From assembly GCA_003661825.1 (NCBI GenBank), contig QMWW01000061.1, forward strand, positions 1-7,041: a DNA stretch of 7,041 nucleotides, written 5' to 3'. The translations under genes were made by a program, and so were the position numbers. This document shows positions 1 to 6,137 of this stretch, piece after piece. The notes beneath the pieces are model-generated. The model was given only the letters and a program-made list of their open reading frames with translations. It was not told the origin of the DNA and did not search any database. Position 1 is the first letter of the stretch; every line of letters begins with the position of its first letter. The DNA comes from Thermoprotei archaeon. GTDB lineage: Archaea > Thermoproteota > Thermoprotei_A > Sulfolobales > Desulfurococcaceae.

Positions 1-3000
1 AGCAAAGGCAACGTATTCAAGTTCGGCATAGCCGTACAGATGGTATGGCCTCTCTACGGCGAGTCCCTGATCCAGTACACGGTCCCCGTAATACTAGCTG
101 ACTCAAATGATGACGGTTACTACGACACGGTATACGCTGACATATCAACTATATACTATTACCTAATCGATGCGCTGAATGCTCTAGGATTAACGAATGT
201 AGCACCCGATCCTGCATGGCTAGATTACAGCTTTGCGGATGAACCGGCAGCATACTATGGTTCAGAGGTTCTGGCTAGAGACTTCACCGGCGACGGAGTC
301 AATGACATAAGCATTGGAACACTAGCCGGATACGTCTACGACTGGCTCGGCGTATTCACAGCTTCGGAATACGGCGGATGGGATATAGCGTGGGAGACCT
401 ACGCCGAGATCCTGCCAGGCCTAGACCCCTACGGCAACTACGTAAGCATAGCCTACGACTGGTATGGCCATGGAACAAGCTGTGCTGGAGTAATCGCGAG
501 TAGAGGTAGGATATCCTACGACCTAGGCTACGGAACATATAAGCTTAAGGGCATAGCCCCGGAGGCGCAGCTAGGCTCAGCACCCGGCTACCTGATCAAC
601 GCTATAACCGCTGAGTTCTTCTTCGCAGGATTTGACCCGGTAGGCACACCCTGGAACTGGAGCTACACAGGCAACCACAAAGCGGACGTTATAAGCAATA
701 GCTGGGGCAGTAGCTACATAGCCATATCGGGATTTGCTTCTGGAGCGGATCCAATGAGCCTCCTAGAGAACTACATAACGGCTACTTCTGGGACGGTGAT
801 CGTGCATGCAATGGGCAACGGTGGGCCAGGATACGGGACCGCGACAATGCCTGGAGCAGCCGATCTAGTCATAAGTATTGGTGCAAGCACTCTCTTCGAG
901 TACAGATCACTCTATGGATACCTACCAGGGCCTGGAGGAGAAGTAGTTAGCTGGAGCGATAGAGGGCCTACAAACCTAGGTACATCGAAGCCAGACGTAG
1001 TCAATATTGGTAGCTTCGCCTGGGCTCCAGCACCCTGGCACTTCGGCTACGGAGATGGAAGCTGGGCTTACGACCTATTCAGTGGAACGAGCGAAGCAAC
1101 ACCAATGACTTCGGGCAGCGTAGCACTACTAATAGAAGCCTATAGGTCTAAGTACAACGAAAGCCCCTCGCCAGGCTTCGTTAAAACACTACTAAAGAGT
1201 GCTGCAAGAGATCTAGGATACGACCCCTACGTCCAAGGCTCTGGACACGTCGATGTATATACTGCTGTCAAAGCACTATTCGAGGAGAACGTGCCGAGAG
1301 TATATAGCTATACAGTGTACGACTCGGTAAGCAGTATGCTCAGCGACGAAGAACTAGGATATCCTCTACAGCCAGTCGAAGACACGCAGCTGTACACAGG
1401 ACCTGTGCTACCGGGATCTACCGGTACCTACACCCTCTTCATAGACGGTACAGGCGAGTACACGCTAGAAGCCTTTACATTCAGAGCCACTAGAGAAAGC
1501 CTACTACCATACTTGGATCTAGAGAAAGCCGTTGCACTAACGCCCGAAGGTCCTGTACCTCTCAGCGATCTAGTTGTTGAGGCCAGTGGAGATACGCTGG
1601 TGCTCAGCCTAGAGTACCCGGCTATAAACCACATACTGATCCCGGTATCCGAGGACGCATATATGGGCGAAGAGTACGTGCAGTTTGTTGTAAGCTATCC
1701 CTACGAACTATTTGATCCAGAGGGGAGGAGCGGTATATACAGGTCGCCGCTTTACGAAGGACCCTGGCTGTATATTGGGACGGAGATACACTACTGGTTC
1801 GACCTCGATAGAGATGGACAGCCCGAGATGAACGAAACAGCTAGAATGAACTACGACATAAGATACGCGAACAACCTACACGTACAGCTAGGCAAACCGA
1901 GCGAGAAAGTAGAAGCCGTGATCGAGAGAGTGAGCGAGTACCTCGGCGATCTCCCAGAAGGAGTAGAGAATGCTCTGGTATTCGACATCAGGATTCTACA
2001 CAACACATACTACTACATACAGGGATCAGTAGAAGTGCCTCTCAAGCTAGAACTAGTGAAAGCCGAGAGAACTACGTGGGACTGGGTCACAGTGCCGGAA
2101 ACGGCTACTGGAGGCTCTGTAGAAGTGACTGTAACGGTGCCGAGCAACGCTAAGCCAGGAGTATATGAGGGCTACATCGCTGTAAAGGGAGGGGCTAAAG
2201 AGGTCTTAGTACCAGTATCTATTCCAGTTAAAGCTTTACTCTCCGAAGAAGAGAGGGCTATTGTTCTAGAAGGTGAAGCTGAGAACGTATTATACGAAAA
2301 CTACTACGTAGAAGGGCAGTTCGACTGGTCTTGGCGCTACGAGAGCGGAGATTGGAGAGTATTCCCCTTAGAGGTACAGGATGAGAGCGTAGTAGGCTTC
2401 ATACTAACGGTTAGTTGGAAGGAAAACAACACCAACATTGATGTAGCTGTTGCTGGCAAAGGATCACCATACTTCCTAGCGGGAGAGCCTGACAAAGAGT
2501 ACTATGGCGCAATAGTTGCTGCAAAGCTTACAGAGTACCTATACGGGTCAGGGTGGGCTACCCACTACGATAGACCAGGGCTAACGTCAGCCACGATCTA
2601 CGTACCCGTTGACTACACAGGGCTCTACTGGATAATAGTTAGAAACACGTTAATCGGTGCCAAAGAGCACTACCCAGAGCCATTTAAGATAGTAGTGGTT
2701 CCAGTAAGAGTAAGCGAGCGGGAATTAACTATAAGTGTGAACGGTGGAAGCGGTAGAGGAGAACTAACGATCTACGGGACGTACGCATTAAGCTATGCCG
2801 ATCTCACCACAGTAGTTGTAAAGGGAGACGCTGTAGCCACTATTCCTGAGGAACTCGGCTTTAGCAATCACCACACAGTATCCATAGAAGTCTATGCTAC
2901 AACTGACTCGGAGCTATACCTAGGTATAGCTCTAGAAGGCTACGTACAGTATACTATAGGCTTAACCATAGCAGGTACGCGTATACACTTCGACTACCCC

Positions 3001-3039
3001 GCAGTAATATGGATACCAATAACTGTTGAAGTAGGCTAG
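1..3039 (+). CDS. Large secreted subtilisin-like serine protease (peptidase S8), 5'-truncated by the window edge
   Basis: The frame is open from base 1 with no stop, so the ATG at 40 is probably internal and the gene begins outside the window; 1012 residues are visible. Counting from the first codon, the catalytic His is H157 in GHGTSCAG (469-471), the oxyanion Asn is N273 in MGNGGPG (817-819), and the nucleophile is S364 in GTSEATP (1090-1092). No classical DTG motif is visible. The catalytic Asp is either upstream of the window (my preference) or D34 in LADSNDDG (100-102). Acidic loops resembling calcium sites occur at D94-D102 and D601-D605. The catalytic domain ends near residue 425; the remaining ~590 residues look beta-rich, as in pyrolysin/TPPII-like archaeal subtilases. 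There is one Cys and no C-terminal membrane helix, so the protein is probably released or held by other surface proteins. The family hydrolyses peptides outside the cell. The family call is firm; the substrate is unknown. Confidence 0.93.
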   Translation, partial: SKGNVFKFGIAVQMVWPLYGESLIQYTVPVILADSNDDGYYDTVYADISTIYYYLIDALNALGLTNVAPDPAWLDYSFADEPAAYYGSEVLARDFTGDGVNDISIGTLAGYVYDWLGVFTASEYGGWDIAWETYAEILPGLDPYGNYVSIAYDWYGHGTSCAGVIASRGRISYDLGYGTYKLKGIAPEAQLGSAPGYLINAITAEFFFAGFDPVGTPWNWSYTGNHKADVISNSWGSSYIAISGFASGADPMSLLENYITATSGTVIVHAMGNGGPGYGTATMPGAADLVISIGASTLFEYRSLYGYLPGPGGEVVSWSDRGPTNLGTSKPDVVNIGSFAWAPAPWHFGYGDGSWAYDLFSGTSEATPMTSGSVALLIEAYRSKYNESPSPGFVKTLLKSAARDLGYDPYVQGSGHVDVYTAVKALFEENVPRVYSYTVYDSVSSMLSDEELGYPLQPVEDTQLYTGPVLPGSTGTYTLFIDGTGEYTLEAFTFRATRESLLPYLDLEKAVALTPEGPVPLSDLVVEASGDTLVLSLEYPAINHILIPVSEDAYMGEEYVQFVVSYPYELFDPEGRSGIYRSPLYEGPWLYIGTEIHYWFDLDRDGQPEMNETARMNYDIRYANNLHVQLGKPSEKVEAVIERVSEYLGDLPEGVENALVFDIRILHNTYYYIQGSVEVPLKLELVKAERTTWDWVTVPETATGGSVEVTVTVPSNAKPGVYEGYIAVKGGAKEVLVPVSIPVKALLSEEERAIVLEGEAENVLYENYYVEGQFDWSWRYESGDWRVFPLEVQDESVVGFILTVSWKENNTNIDVAVAGKGSPYFLAGEPDKEYYGAIVAAKLTEYLYGSGWATHYDRPGLTSATIYVPVDYTGLYWIIVRNTLIGAKEHYPEPFKIVVVPVRVSERELTISVNGGSGRGELTIYGTYALSYADLTTVVVKGDAVATIPEELGFSNHHTVSIEVYATTDSELYLGIALEGYVQYTIGLTIAGTRIHFDYPAVIWIPITVEVG

Positions 3040-3054
3040 CTTAAACCCTATTAA

Positions 3055-3065
3055 CACTTTTTTAA
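3055..3065 (+). terminator. T-rich terminator candidate after the protease gene
   Basis: A run of six T (3058-3063) lies about 20 bases after the protease stop codon, in an AT-rich stretch. Archaeal RNA polymerase commonly terminates at such runs without a hairpin. No strong hairpin was seen. Termination here is inferred from sequence only. Confidence 0.4.
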
Positions 3066-3213
3066 CCAAGTACCTCCCATAAGCTAGACTGAGATGCTTC
3101 GACTACAACGTGTTCCTAAGAAAGCATAGAGAATCTCCAGTCAACCATTATCTCCGAAGAACGGTATAAGGGTAAAACCATATAATTGATTCATGTCATC
3201 TAATAATATAGTC

Positions 3214-3220
3214 TTATAGC
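3214..3220 (+). promoter_or_regulatory. Candidate TATA box (TTATAGC) for the 3249-5091 operon
   Basis: TTATAGC ends 28 bases before the ATG at 3249. With the usual archaeal spacing, transcription would start at about 3242-3246, giving an almost leaderless mRNA. That fits the absence of a ribosome-binding site before this ATG. The same heptamer occurs at 5380-5386 ahead of the YhhQ-family gene. An imperfect palindrome, TAGC-N10-GCTA (3217-3234), overlaps the box and could be an operator for the ribbon-helix-helix protein encoded just downstream; this is speculative. Confidence 0.35.
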
Positions 3221-3248
3221 GCTGGTAACAGCTAGGGTTGTAAATAAG

Positions 3249-4025
3249 ATGGTTGAAGTAGAGCTAGGGGGTATACTAGAGGAGAAGCTTAGGAGACTAG
3301 TTGAATTAGGCCTATATTCCAGTCTAAGCGAAGCGGTAAGAGATGCTATAAGGAGGCTTCTAGAACACCTTGATCTAAGGAGCATAGCTTTAAAACTATA
3401 CCTAAACACTAATGCGAGTTTTCAATACGTTACTGAATTCGCTGAAATGAGCTACGACGACATGATAGAGTTCTTAATGTCTAGAGGTATAGTCCCACTA
3501 CTAGGTATTGTATCCGATAGAGATACGGCCTCACTAGATCCCAGTAGAGAGTATGTACTTGATCCTTTCACGCTCTACACTATGTACAGAGCCGACATGT
3601 ACAAGTTCCTAGAAGTACTAGTAGATAGAGACTACGTATTCCTAGCTCCAAGTTCTATCAGTAGTTGGGCTGAAGCCATATTCTTCAAGAGGCTGACTAG
3701 GTACCTCGAACACCACGATATTCTTAAATTCTTTAACGTAGATCGAGTCGAAGTACCGGGTTTTAAAGCAAAGCTAACGCTTCACGAACAATACGCCATA
3801 TTCTATGCTACAAAGCATAAGAAGTGTATACTATTATCAGACGACGTCAGAACTAGAGAGTACGCTAGATCCCTGGGTGTTTCCTCTCTGAGCTCGATAT
3901 CAGTATTGTATACTTTAAGAGAAGAATTTAAACGCGAAGAACTAGAAGATGTGATCTATAGACTAAAGGCTATTCCGCTGAAAATCCCTGATAGCGTATT
4001 AGAGGCTTTAGGTATTGTGGTCTAA
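3249..4025 (+). CDS. Fused antitoxin-toxin-like protein: ribbon-helix-helix + UPF0175-like + DUF3368-like PIN domain (258 aa)
   Basis: Residues 1-41 look like a ribbon-helix-helix DNA-binding domain: a short strand (VEVEL), then a helix, a turn at GLYSSLSEA and a second helix. Residues 44-85 resemble the UPF0175 antitoxin core (IALKLYL, FAEMSYDDMIEFLMSRGI). After a linker, residues about 103-223 resemble a PIN nuclease of the DUF3368 type. The acidic candidates are D105, E142, E180 (LHEQYAIFYA) and D198/D199, followed by VRTREYARSLG, which matches the family pattern of DD followed by R and A. In many prokaryotes UPF0175 and DUF3368 are separate adjacent genes forming a toxin-antitoxin pair; here both lie in one open frame. 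The predicted activity is metal-dependent RNA cleavage plus operator binding. The ATG is supported by the domain start and by a TATA candidate at nearly leaderless distance. The stop overlaps the next gene by 11 bases. The domain calls are pattern-based; the PIN half is fairly convincing, the UPF0175 part moderately so. Confidence 0.78.
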   Translation: MVEVELGGILEEKLRRLVELGLYSSLSEAVRDAIRRLLEHLDLRSIALKLYLNTNASFQYVTEFAEMSYDDMIEFLMSRGIVPLLGIVSDRDTASLDPSREYVLDPFTLYTMYRADMYKFLEVLVDRDYVFLAPSSISSWAEAIFFKRLTRYLEHHDILKFFNVDRVEVPGFKAKLTLHEQYAIFYATKHKKCILLSDDVRTREYARSLGVSSLSSISVLYTLREEFKREELEDVIYRLKAIPLKIPDSVLEALGIVV

Positions 4026-4581
4026 CATCGTATACGTTATAGACACTTCCTATAGTATGGGAGAGAAGTACAACGATCTAACTCCACGCAAGATCGATGC
4101 TACAAGAGACGTACTTGCATATACTGCAACCAAGCTGGTCGACGCAAAGGCTTTAGTAAGGATCGGAATAACCGTCTTCTTTAGTAGAGCTTACCCGCTT
4201 ATAGGGTTAACTAGAGATAGAGAGATAATAACCAGATCCATTAATAGGCTACGCGTATTAGGCGAAGGCTCTGCTCCAGGAGATGGCTTAATAGAAGCTG
4301 TCAAGATGCTCAGAAGAGGGGGTGGCACGAAGAAAGCTATCATAGTAACCGATGGAGGGTTTAACGAGGGGGTTCCACTGGATATAGCGGCTCTATACGC
4401 AGCTAACTCCAACGTAGTAGTAGATGTAGTAGTACTTGGCGATTTCCTCAGCGAGAGGGATCAACGGCTCGTAGAGTTTACAGTAAAAATCTGCAATGGC
4501 GAGCTATTCAGAGTTGCTAACAAAGCTGAGCTAATACGCACTCTATACAGATCTTCTAGTAGCTTTCCAGAAAATCCTTAA
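4015..4581 (+). CDS. Single-domain von Willebrand factor A (vWA) protein with near-complete MIDAS (188 aa)
   Basis: The protein opens directly with the first vWA strand and the metal-site motif DxSxS (D10, S12, S14 in VIDTSYSMG). The third MIDAS position, normally Thr, is probably S86 in GEGSAPGDG, and the fourth is D113 in IIVTDGG. It should therefore bind a divalent metal and use it to hold an acidic partner. It has no signal peptide or membrane segment, so it is cytoplasmic. The start is a TTG (4015-4017), the only plausible one because an in-frame TAG lies two codons upstream. The gene overlaps the end of the PIN-fusion gene by 11 bases, implying translational coupling. Archaeal vWA proteins often partner MoxR-type AAA ATPases, but none is in view. 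The vWA assignment is firm; the partner and process are unknown. Confidence 0.85.
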   Translation: MWSNIVYVIDTSYSMGEKYNDLTPRKIDATRDVLAYTATKLVDAKALVRIGITVFFSRAYPLIGLTRDREIITRSINRLRVLGEGSAPGDGLIEAVKMLRRGGGTKKAIIVTDGGFNEGVPLDIAALYAANSNVVVDVVVLGDFLSERDQRLVEFTVKICNGELFRVANKAELIRTLYRSSSSFPENP

Positions 4582-4583
4582 CA

Positions 4584-4588
4584 GTGAT
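4584..4588 (+). promoter_or_regulatory. Ribosome-binding site GTGAT for the second vWA-like gene
   Basis: GTGAT matches the GGTGAT part of the archaeal Shine-Dalgarno sequence and lies 5 bases before the ATG at 4594, in the 12-base gap after the first vWA gene. It supports the choice of that ATG and independent ribosome loading on an operon transcript. Confidence 0.5.
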
Positions 4589-4593
4589 GTTTC

Positions 4594-5091
4594 ATGATAG
4601 ACGTAGTAGCTGTTGCAGAGAAGAGCAGGTATATAAATATAGATCTGGTTAAAGCGTTTCTAAGCTCTCTAATGCATAGACTGTCTAGAATAGAGCTTTC
4701 TAGGCTAGGTCTAGTAGTATACTCGAGATTAGCGGCACCAGTACTGGACCTAACAGAGAATGCAGCTAGTATAGTGGATATATATGCGAAAATACCCGTG
4801 ATGCGTGGAATACCGGAACCAGCTCTAGGGGTTTACGAGGCCTGCGACATGATAAGAGAACTCAGCGAGGAAAGCCTGAGTAGTAGGCTAATCGTCGTAA
4901 TTGGCTCATTCGCGAAGAAGCCGAAAAACGATTTAGAAGCCGCTATTAGCTACAGCGAATCCTTGGGGGTAAAAACTATGCTGATGAGCACTACGCCTAG
5001 AAAACCATCATGGATACCAGAGGAAATAGCACATACCGTGCTAATACTGCGTCAAACCAATATAGACAGGGCTCTAAGACAAATACTATAG
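4594..5091 (+). CDS. Small vWA-fold-like protein with degenerate MIDAS (165 aa), partner of the preceding vWA protein
   Basis: This gene starts at an ATG 12 bases after the first vWA gene and has a ribosome site. Its layout parallels that protein: a first strand IDVVAVAEKS where the other has IVYVIDTSYS, a RLGLVVYSR strand matching RIGITVFFSR, a turn RGIPEPALGVYEA matching GSAPGDGLIEA, and LIVVIGSF where the other has AIIVTDGG. By this alignment the MIDAS Asp residues become E9 and G104 and the second Ser becomes Y13, so metal binding is probably lost. It has no membrane segment or signal peptide. A reasonable inference is a non-catalytic structural or regulatory partner, perhaps forming a heterodimer with the first. 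A standard search might score this as hypothetical, since the assignment rests on the comparison with its neighbour. No T-rich terminator is seen after it; the transcript would run towards the convergent tRNA. Confidence 0.75.
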   Translation: MIDVVAVAEKSRYINIDLVKAFLSSLMHRLSRIELSRLGLVVYSRLAAPVLDLTENAASIVDIYAKIPVMRGIPEPALGVYEACDMIRELSEESLSSRLIVVIGSFAKKPKNDLEAAISYSESLGVKTMLMSTTPRKPSWIPEEIAHTVLILRQTNIDRALRQIL

Positions 5092-5169
5092 CTGGGAGAG
5101 AAGAAGTAAACGCTGTTCCTACGCACTCTGGAAATAGTAAAAACACAGTAGTGTAGAGTACTGGAAATA

Positions 5170-5198
5170 CTCGGCTCTTAATGAGGTATAGAGCCGGG
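5170..5198. repeat. Inverted repeat spanning the tRNA-Cys 3' end and its trailer
   Basis: CGGCTCT (5172-5178) is the inverted copy of AGAGCCG (5190-5196), separated by 11 bases; a T-G and a C-G pair would lengthen it to 9 pairs. CGGCTCTT also recurs as a direct repeat at 5290-5297, at the tRNA 5' end. The trailer therefore carries a second copy of the 5' edge of the tRNA and could pair with the 3' acceptor strand in competition with the normal acceptor stem. Its role is unknown: processing signal, terminator stem or leftover duplication. Confidence 0.45.
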
Positions 5199-5293
5199 GG
5201 CGGGATTCGAACCCGCGATAAAGCGGGTGTCGGCGAACCCCCTGAGCACTGGGCCCTGCAGCCCGCCGCCTTAGACCGCTCGGCCACCCCGGC
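5192..5293 (-). tRNA. tRNA-Cys (anticodon GCA), intron-containing, no encoded CCA
   Basis: Read on the minus strand, the acceptor stem is GCCGGGG/CCCCGGC with discriminator T73 (base 5192), the hallmark of tRNA-Cys. The D arm has stem GCC/GGC and a GCGGTCTAA loop containing G15. The anticodon stem is GCGGG/CCCGC, the variable region TTTATC, and the T arm GCGGG-TTCGAAT-CCCGC. Between the anticodon-stem strands are 34 bases instead of 7; removing 27 leaves the loop CTGCAGA with anticodon GCA (5257-5259). The mature length is 75. The variable region is short, which rules out Leu or Ser. CCA is absent and must be added. G15 paired with C48 is the usual site of archaeosine. In the precursor the acceptor stem can extend by three pairs (AGA in the leader with TCT in the trailer). 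Confidence 0.92.
5229..5255 (-). other. 27-base tRNA intron between positions 37 and 38 of tRNA-Cys
   Basis: The intron follows G37 and precedes A38, the canonical archaeal position. A bulge-helix-bulge can be drawn: 5' bulge AGG (cut after AG), central helix CTGC with GCCG (one T-C mismatch), 3' bulge ACA (cut after AC). The inner stem is GCCC against GGG...C with two bulged T. Both cuts then fall after the second base of a three-base bulge, as expected for the splicing endonuclease. The mismatch makes this a relaxed motif, which crenarchaeal heteromeric endonucleases usually tolerate. Confidence 0.75.
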
Positions 5294-5330
5294 TCTTCTA
5301 GACTATTAGTTAATTTCTGTCGTAAGGGGT

Positions 5331-5338
5331 TATTTATG
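5331..5338 (-). promoter_or_regulatory. Candidate TATA box of the tRNA-Cys gene
   Basis: On the minus strand this reads CATAAATA, centred about 41 bases upstream of the mature tRNA 5' end, which would put the transcript start about 14 bases before it. The alternative AT-rich stretch nearer the gene (around 5311-5316) is too close for standard spacing. Low confidence. Confidence 0.28.
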
Positions 5339-5379
5339 TTTGTAGTAGCTCTTAGGTTGATAGAAAAGCTTAACACTCA

Positions 5380-5386
5380 TTATAGC
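5380..5386 (+). promoter_or_regulatory. Candidate TATA box (TTATAGC) for the YhhQ-family gene
   Basis: This heptamer is identical to the one before the 3249-5091 operon. Expected spacing gives a transcript start near 5408, downstream of the ATG pair at 5388-5393 but upstream of the ribosome site at 5421. It therefore favours the TTG start at 5433 over the first ATG. Confidence 0.35.
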
Positions 5387-5420
5387 GATGATGATCTGCA
5401 CTAGTAGTCGCTCAAAATGT

Positions 5421-5427
5421 GGTGATC
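5421..5427 (+). promoter_or_regulatory. Strong ribosome-binding site GGTGATC that decides the TTG start at 5433
   Basis: GGTGATC is an extended match to the complement of the archaeal 16S 3' end and ends 5 bases before the in-frame TTG at 5433-5435. It lies inside the longer open frame that begins at ATG 5388, so it makes sense only if translation starts at the TTG. Confidence 0.7.
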
Positions 5428-5432
5428 TAGGG

Positions 5433-6137
5433 TTGAGCGTAAGAACGGAGTTAACGGAGAGAGACCTACTGATACTTATAGCTTTATCTGGGTTATTTGG
5501 GGCTTCAATAGTGCTTGCCAACATATCGGCAGGAGTTAAGCTAATCGAATTTCTAGGACTGGTTGTACCGGGTGGAACAGTAGCTTATGCTATAACATTC
5601 CCAGTTACCGATATAGTTGACGAAGTATATGGGAAGAGGAGAGCAATCTACATAGTATGGGCCGGATTGATAGCTGAGATAGCTATGCTAGCTCTAATAG
5701 GTATAGATTACGTGCTACCTGCGTATGAAGAGCAGCAGCAAGTACTCTACGAGAGAGTGTTTGCACCACAGATCCGTATAGTGGCTGCCAGTATATTAGC
5801 ATACATTGTTAGCCAGCACCACGATGTATGGGCTTTCTGGAAATGGCGCGAAATAACTGGTGGCAAGTTCCTATGGATAAGGAACAATGCATCAACAACT
5901 ATTAGCCAGCTAATAGATACTATGCTCTTCACGTTTATAGCATTCTATGGAGTAGTTCCACTAGAGATAGTGGTGAATATGGCGTTAAGCATGTGGTTGT
6001 TTAAAGTACTCATAGCGGTAATTGATACTCCCTTTGTCTACTTAGGCGTAGAACTCGTCAAGAAATATGCAGAAATACCTATAGCAACGCCTTCCTCAGC
6101 TAATGTTCCACAAGTACCTGCTCAAGCTAAGTCATAG
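5433..6137 (+). CDS. yhhQ: YhhQ/VUT-family integral membrane transporter, probable queuosine/archaeosine precursor (preQ0) importer (234 aa)
   Basis: The family is recognised by its conserved blocks: ANISAGVK after the first helix (residues 29-36), the PGGTVAYAITFPVTDIVDEVYGK block (46-68), ILAYIVSQHHDVWAFWKW (121-138), and FLWIRNNASTTISQLIDT (146-163), followed by FTFIAFYG and a C-terminal helix with DTPFVYLGVE. It is largely hydrophobic, with about six membrane segments, and sits in the cytoplasmic membrane. YhhQ proteins import 7-deazaguanine precursors. Archaea do not make queuosine but insert preQ0 at G15 of tRNA for archaeosine, so preQ0 salvage is the likely role; this is family knowledge, not shown here. 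The frame can be opened at ATG 5388, but that adds a polar stretch ahead of the family start. TTG 5433 has a strong ribosome site and gives MSVRTELTERDLLI, so I chose it. The stop overlaps the convergent transporter gene by 11 bases. Confidence 0.88.
   Translation: MSVRTELTERDLLILIALSGLFGASIVLANISAGVKLIEFLGLVVPGGTVAYAITFPVTDIVDEVYGKRRAIYIVWAGLIAEIAMLALIGIDYVLPAYEEQQQVLYERVFAPQIRIVAASILAYIVSQHHDVWAFWKWREITGGKFLWIRNNASTTISQLIDTMLFTFIAFYGVVPLEIVVNMALSMWLFKVLIAVIDTPFVYLGVELVKKYAEIPIATPSSANVPQVPAQAKS

Noticed and set aside
356..538. Minus-strand open frame inside the protease gene
   Set aside because: It is the complement of strongly conserved catalytic-domain coding sequence around the His motif, with no ribosome site or domain of its own.
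3040..3213. Possible small gene or RNA between the protease and the RHH-PIN gene
   Set aside because: No open frame with a credible start, no stable long hairpin and no tRNA-like structure; only the T run and AT-rich promoter-like sequence were supported.
5192..5293. tRNA-Leu or tRNA-Ser with a long variable arm
   Set aside because: The extra bases lie inside the anticodon loop, not the variable region, and the discriminator is T with loop CTGCAGA; both fit an intron-bearing tRNA-Cys.
5170..5297. Integrated element bounded by att repeats at the tRNA
   Set aside because: The repeat is only 8 bases, flanks just the tRNA itself, and no integrase is in view.
4997..5376. Minus-strand open frames of 96 and 85 codons across the tRNA region
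   Set aside because: They run through the tRNA gene and non-coding flanks and encode no recognisable domain; they are by-products of the GC-rich tRNA.
5388..5440. C/D-box-like guide RNA starting at ATGATGA (5388)
   Set aside because: A C-box match and a C'-like TGGTGA are present, but there is no proper CTGA D box and the spacings are wrong for guides of about 12 bases. The region is better explained as a 5' leader with a ribosome site.
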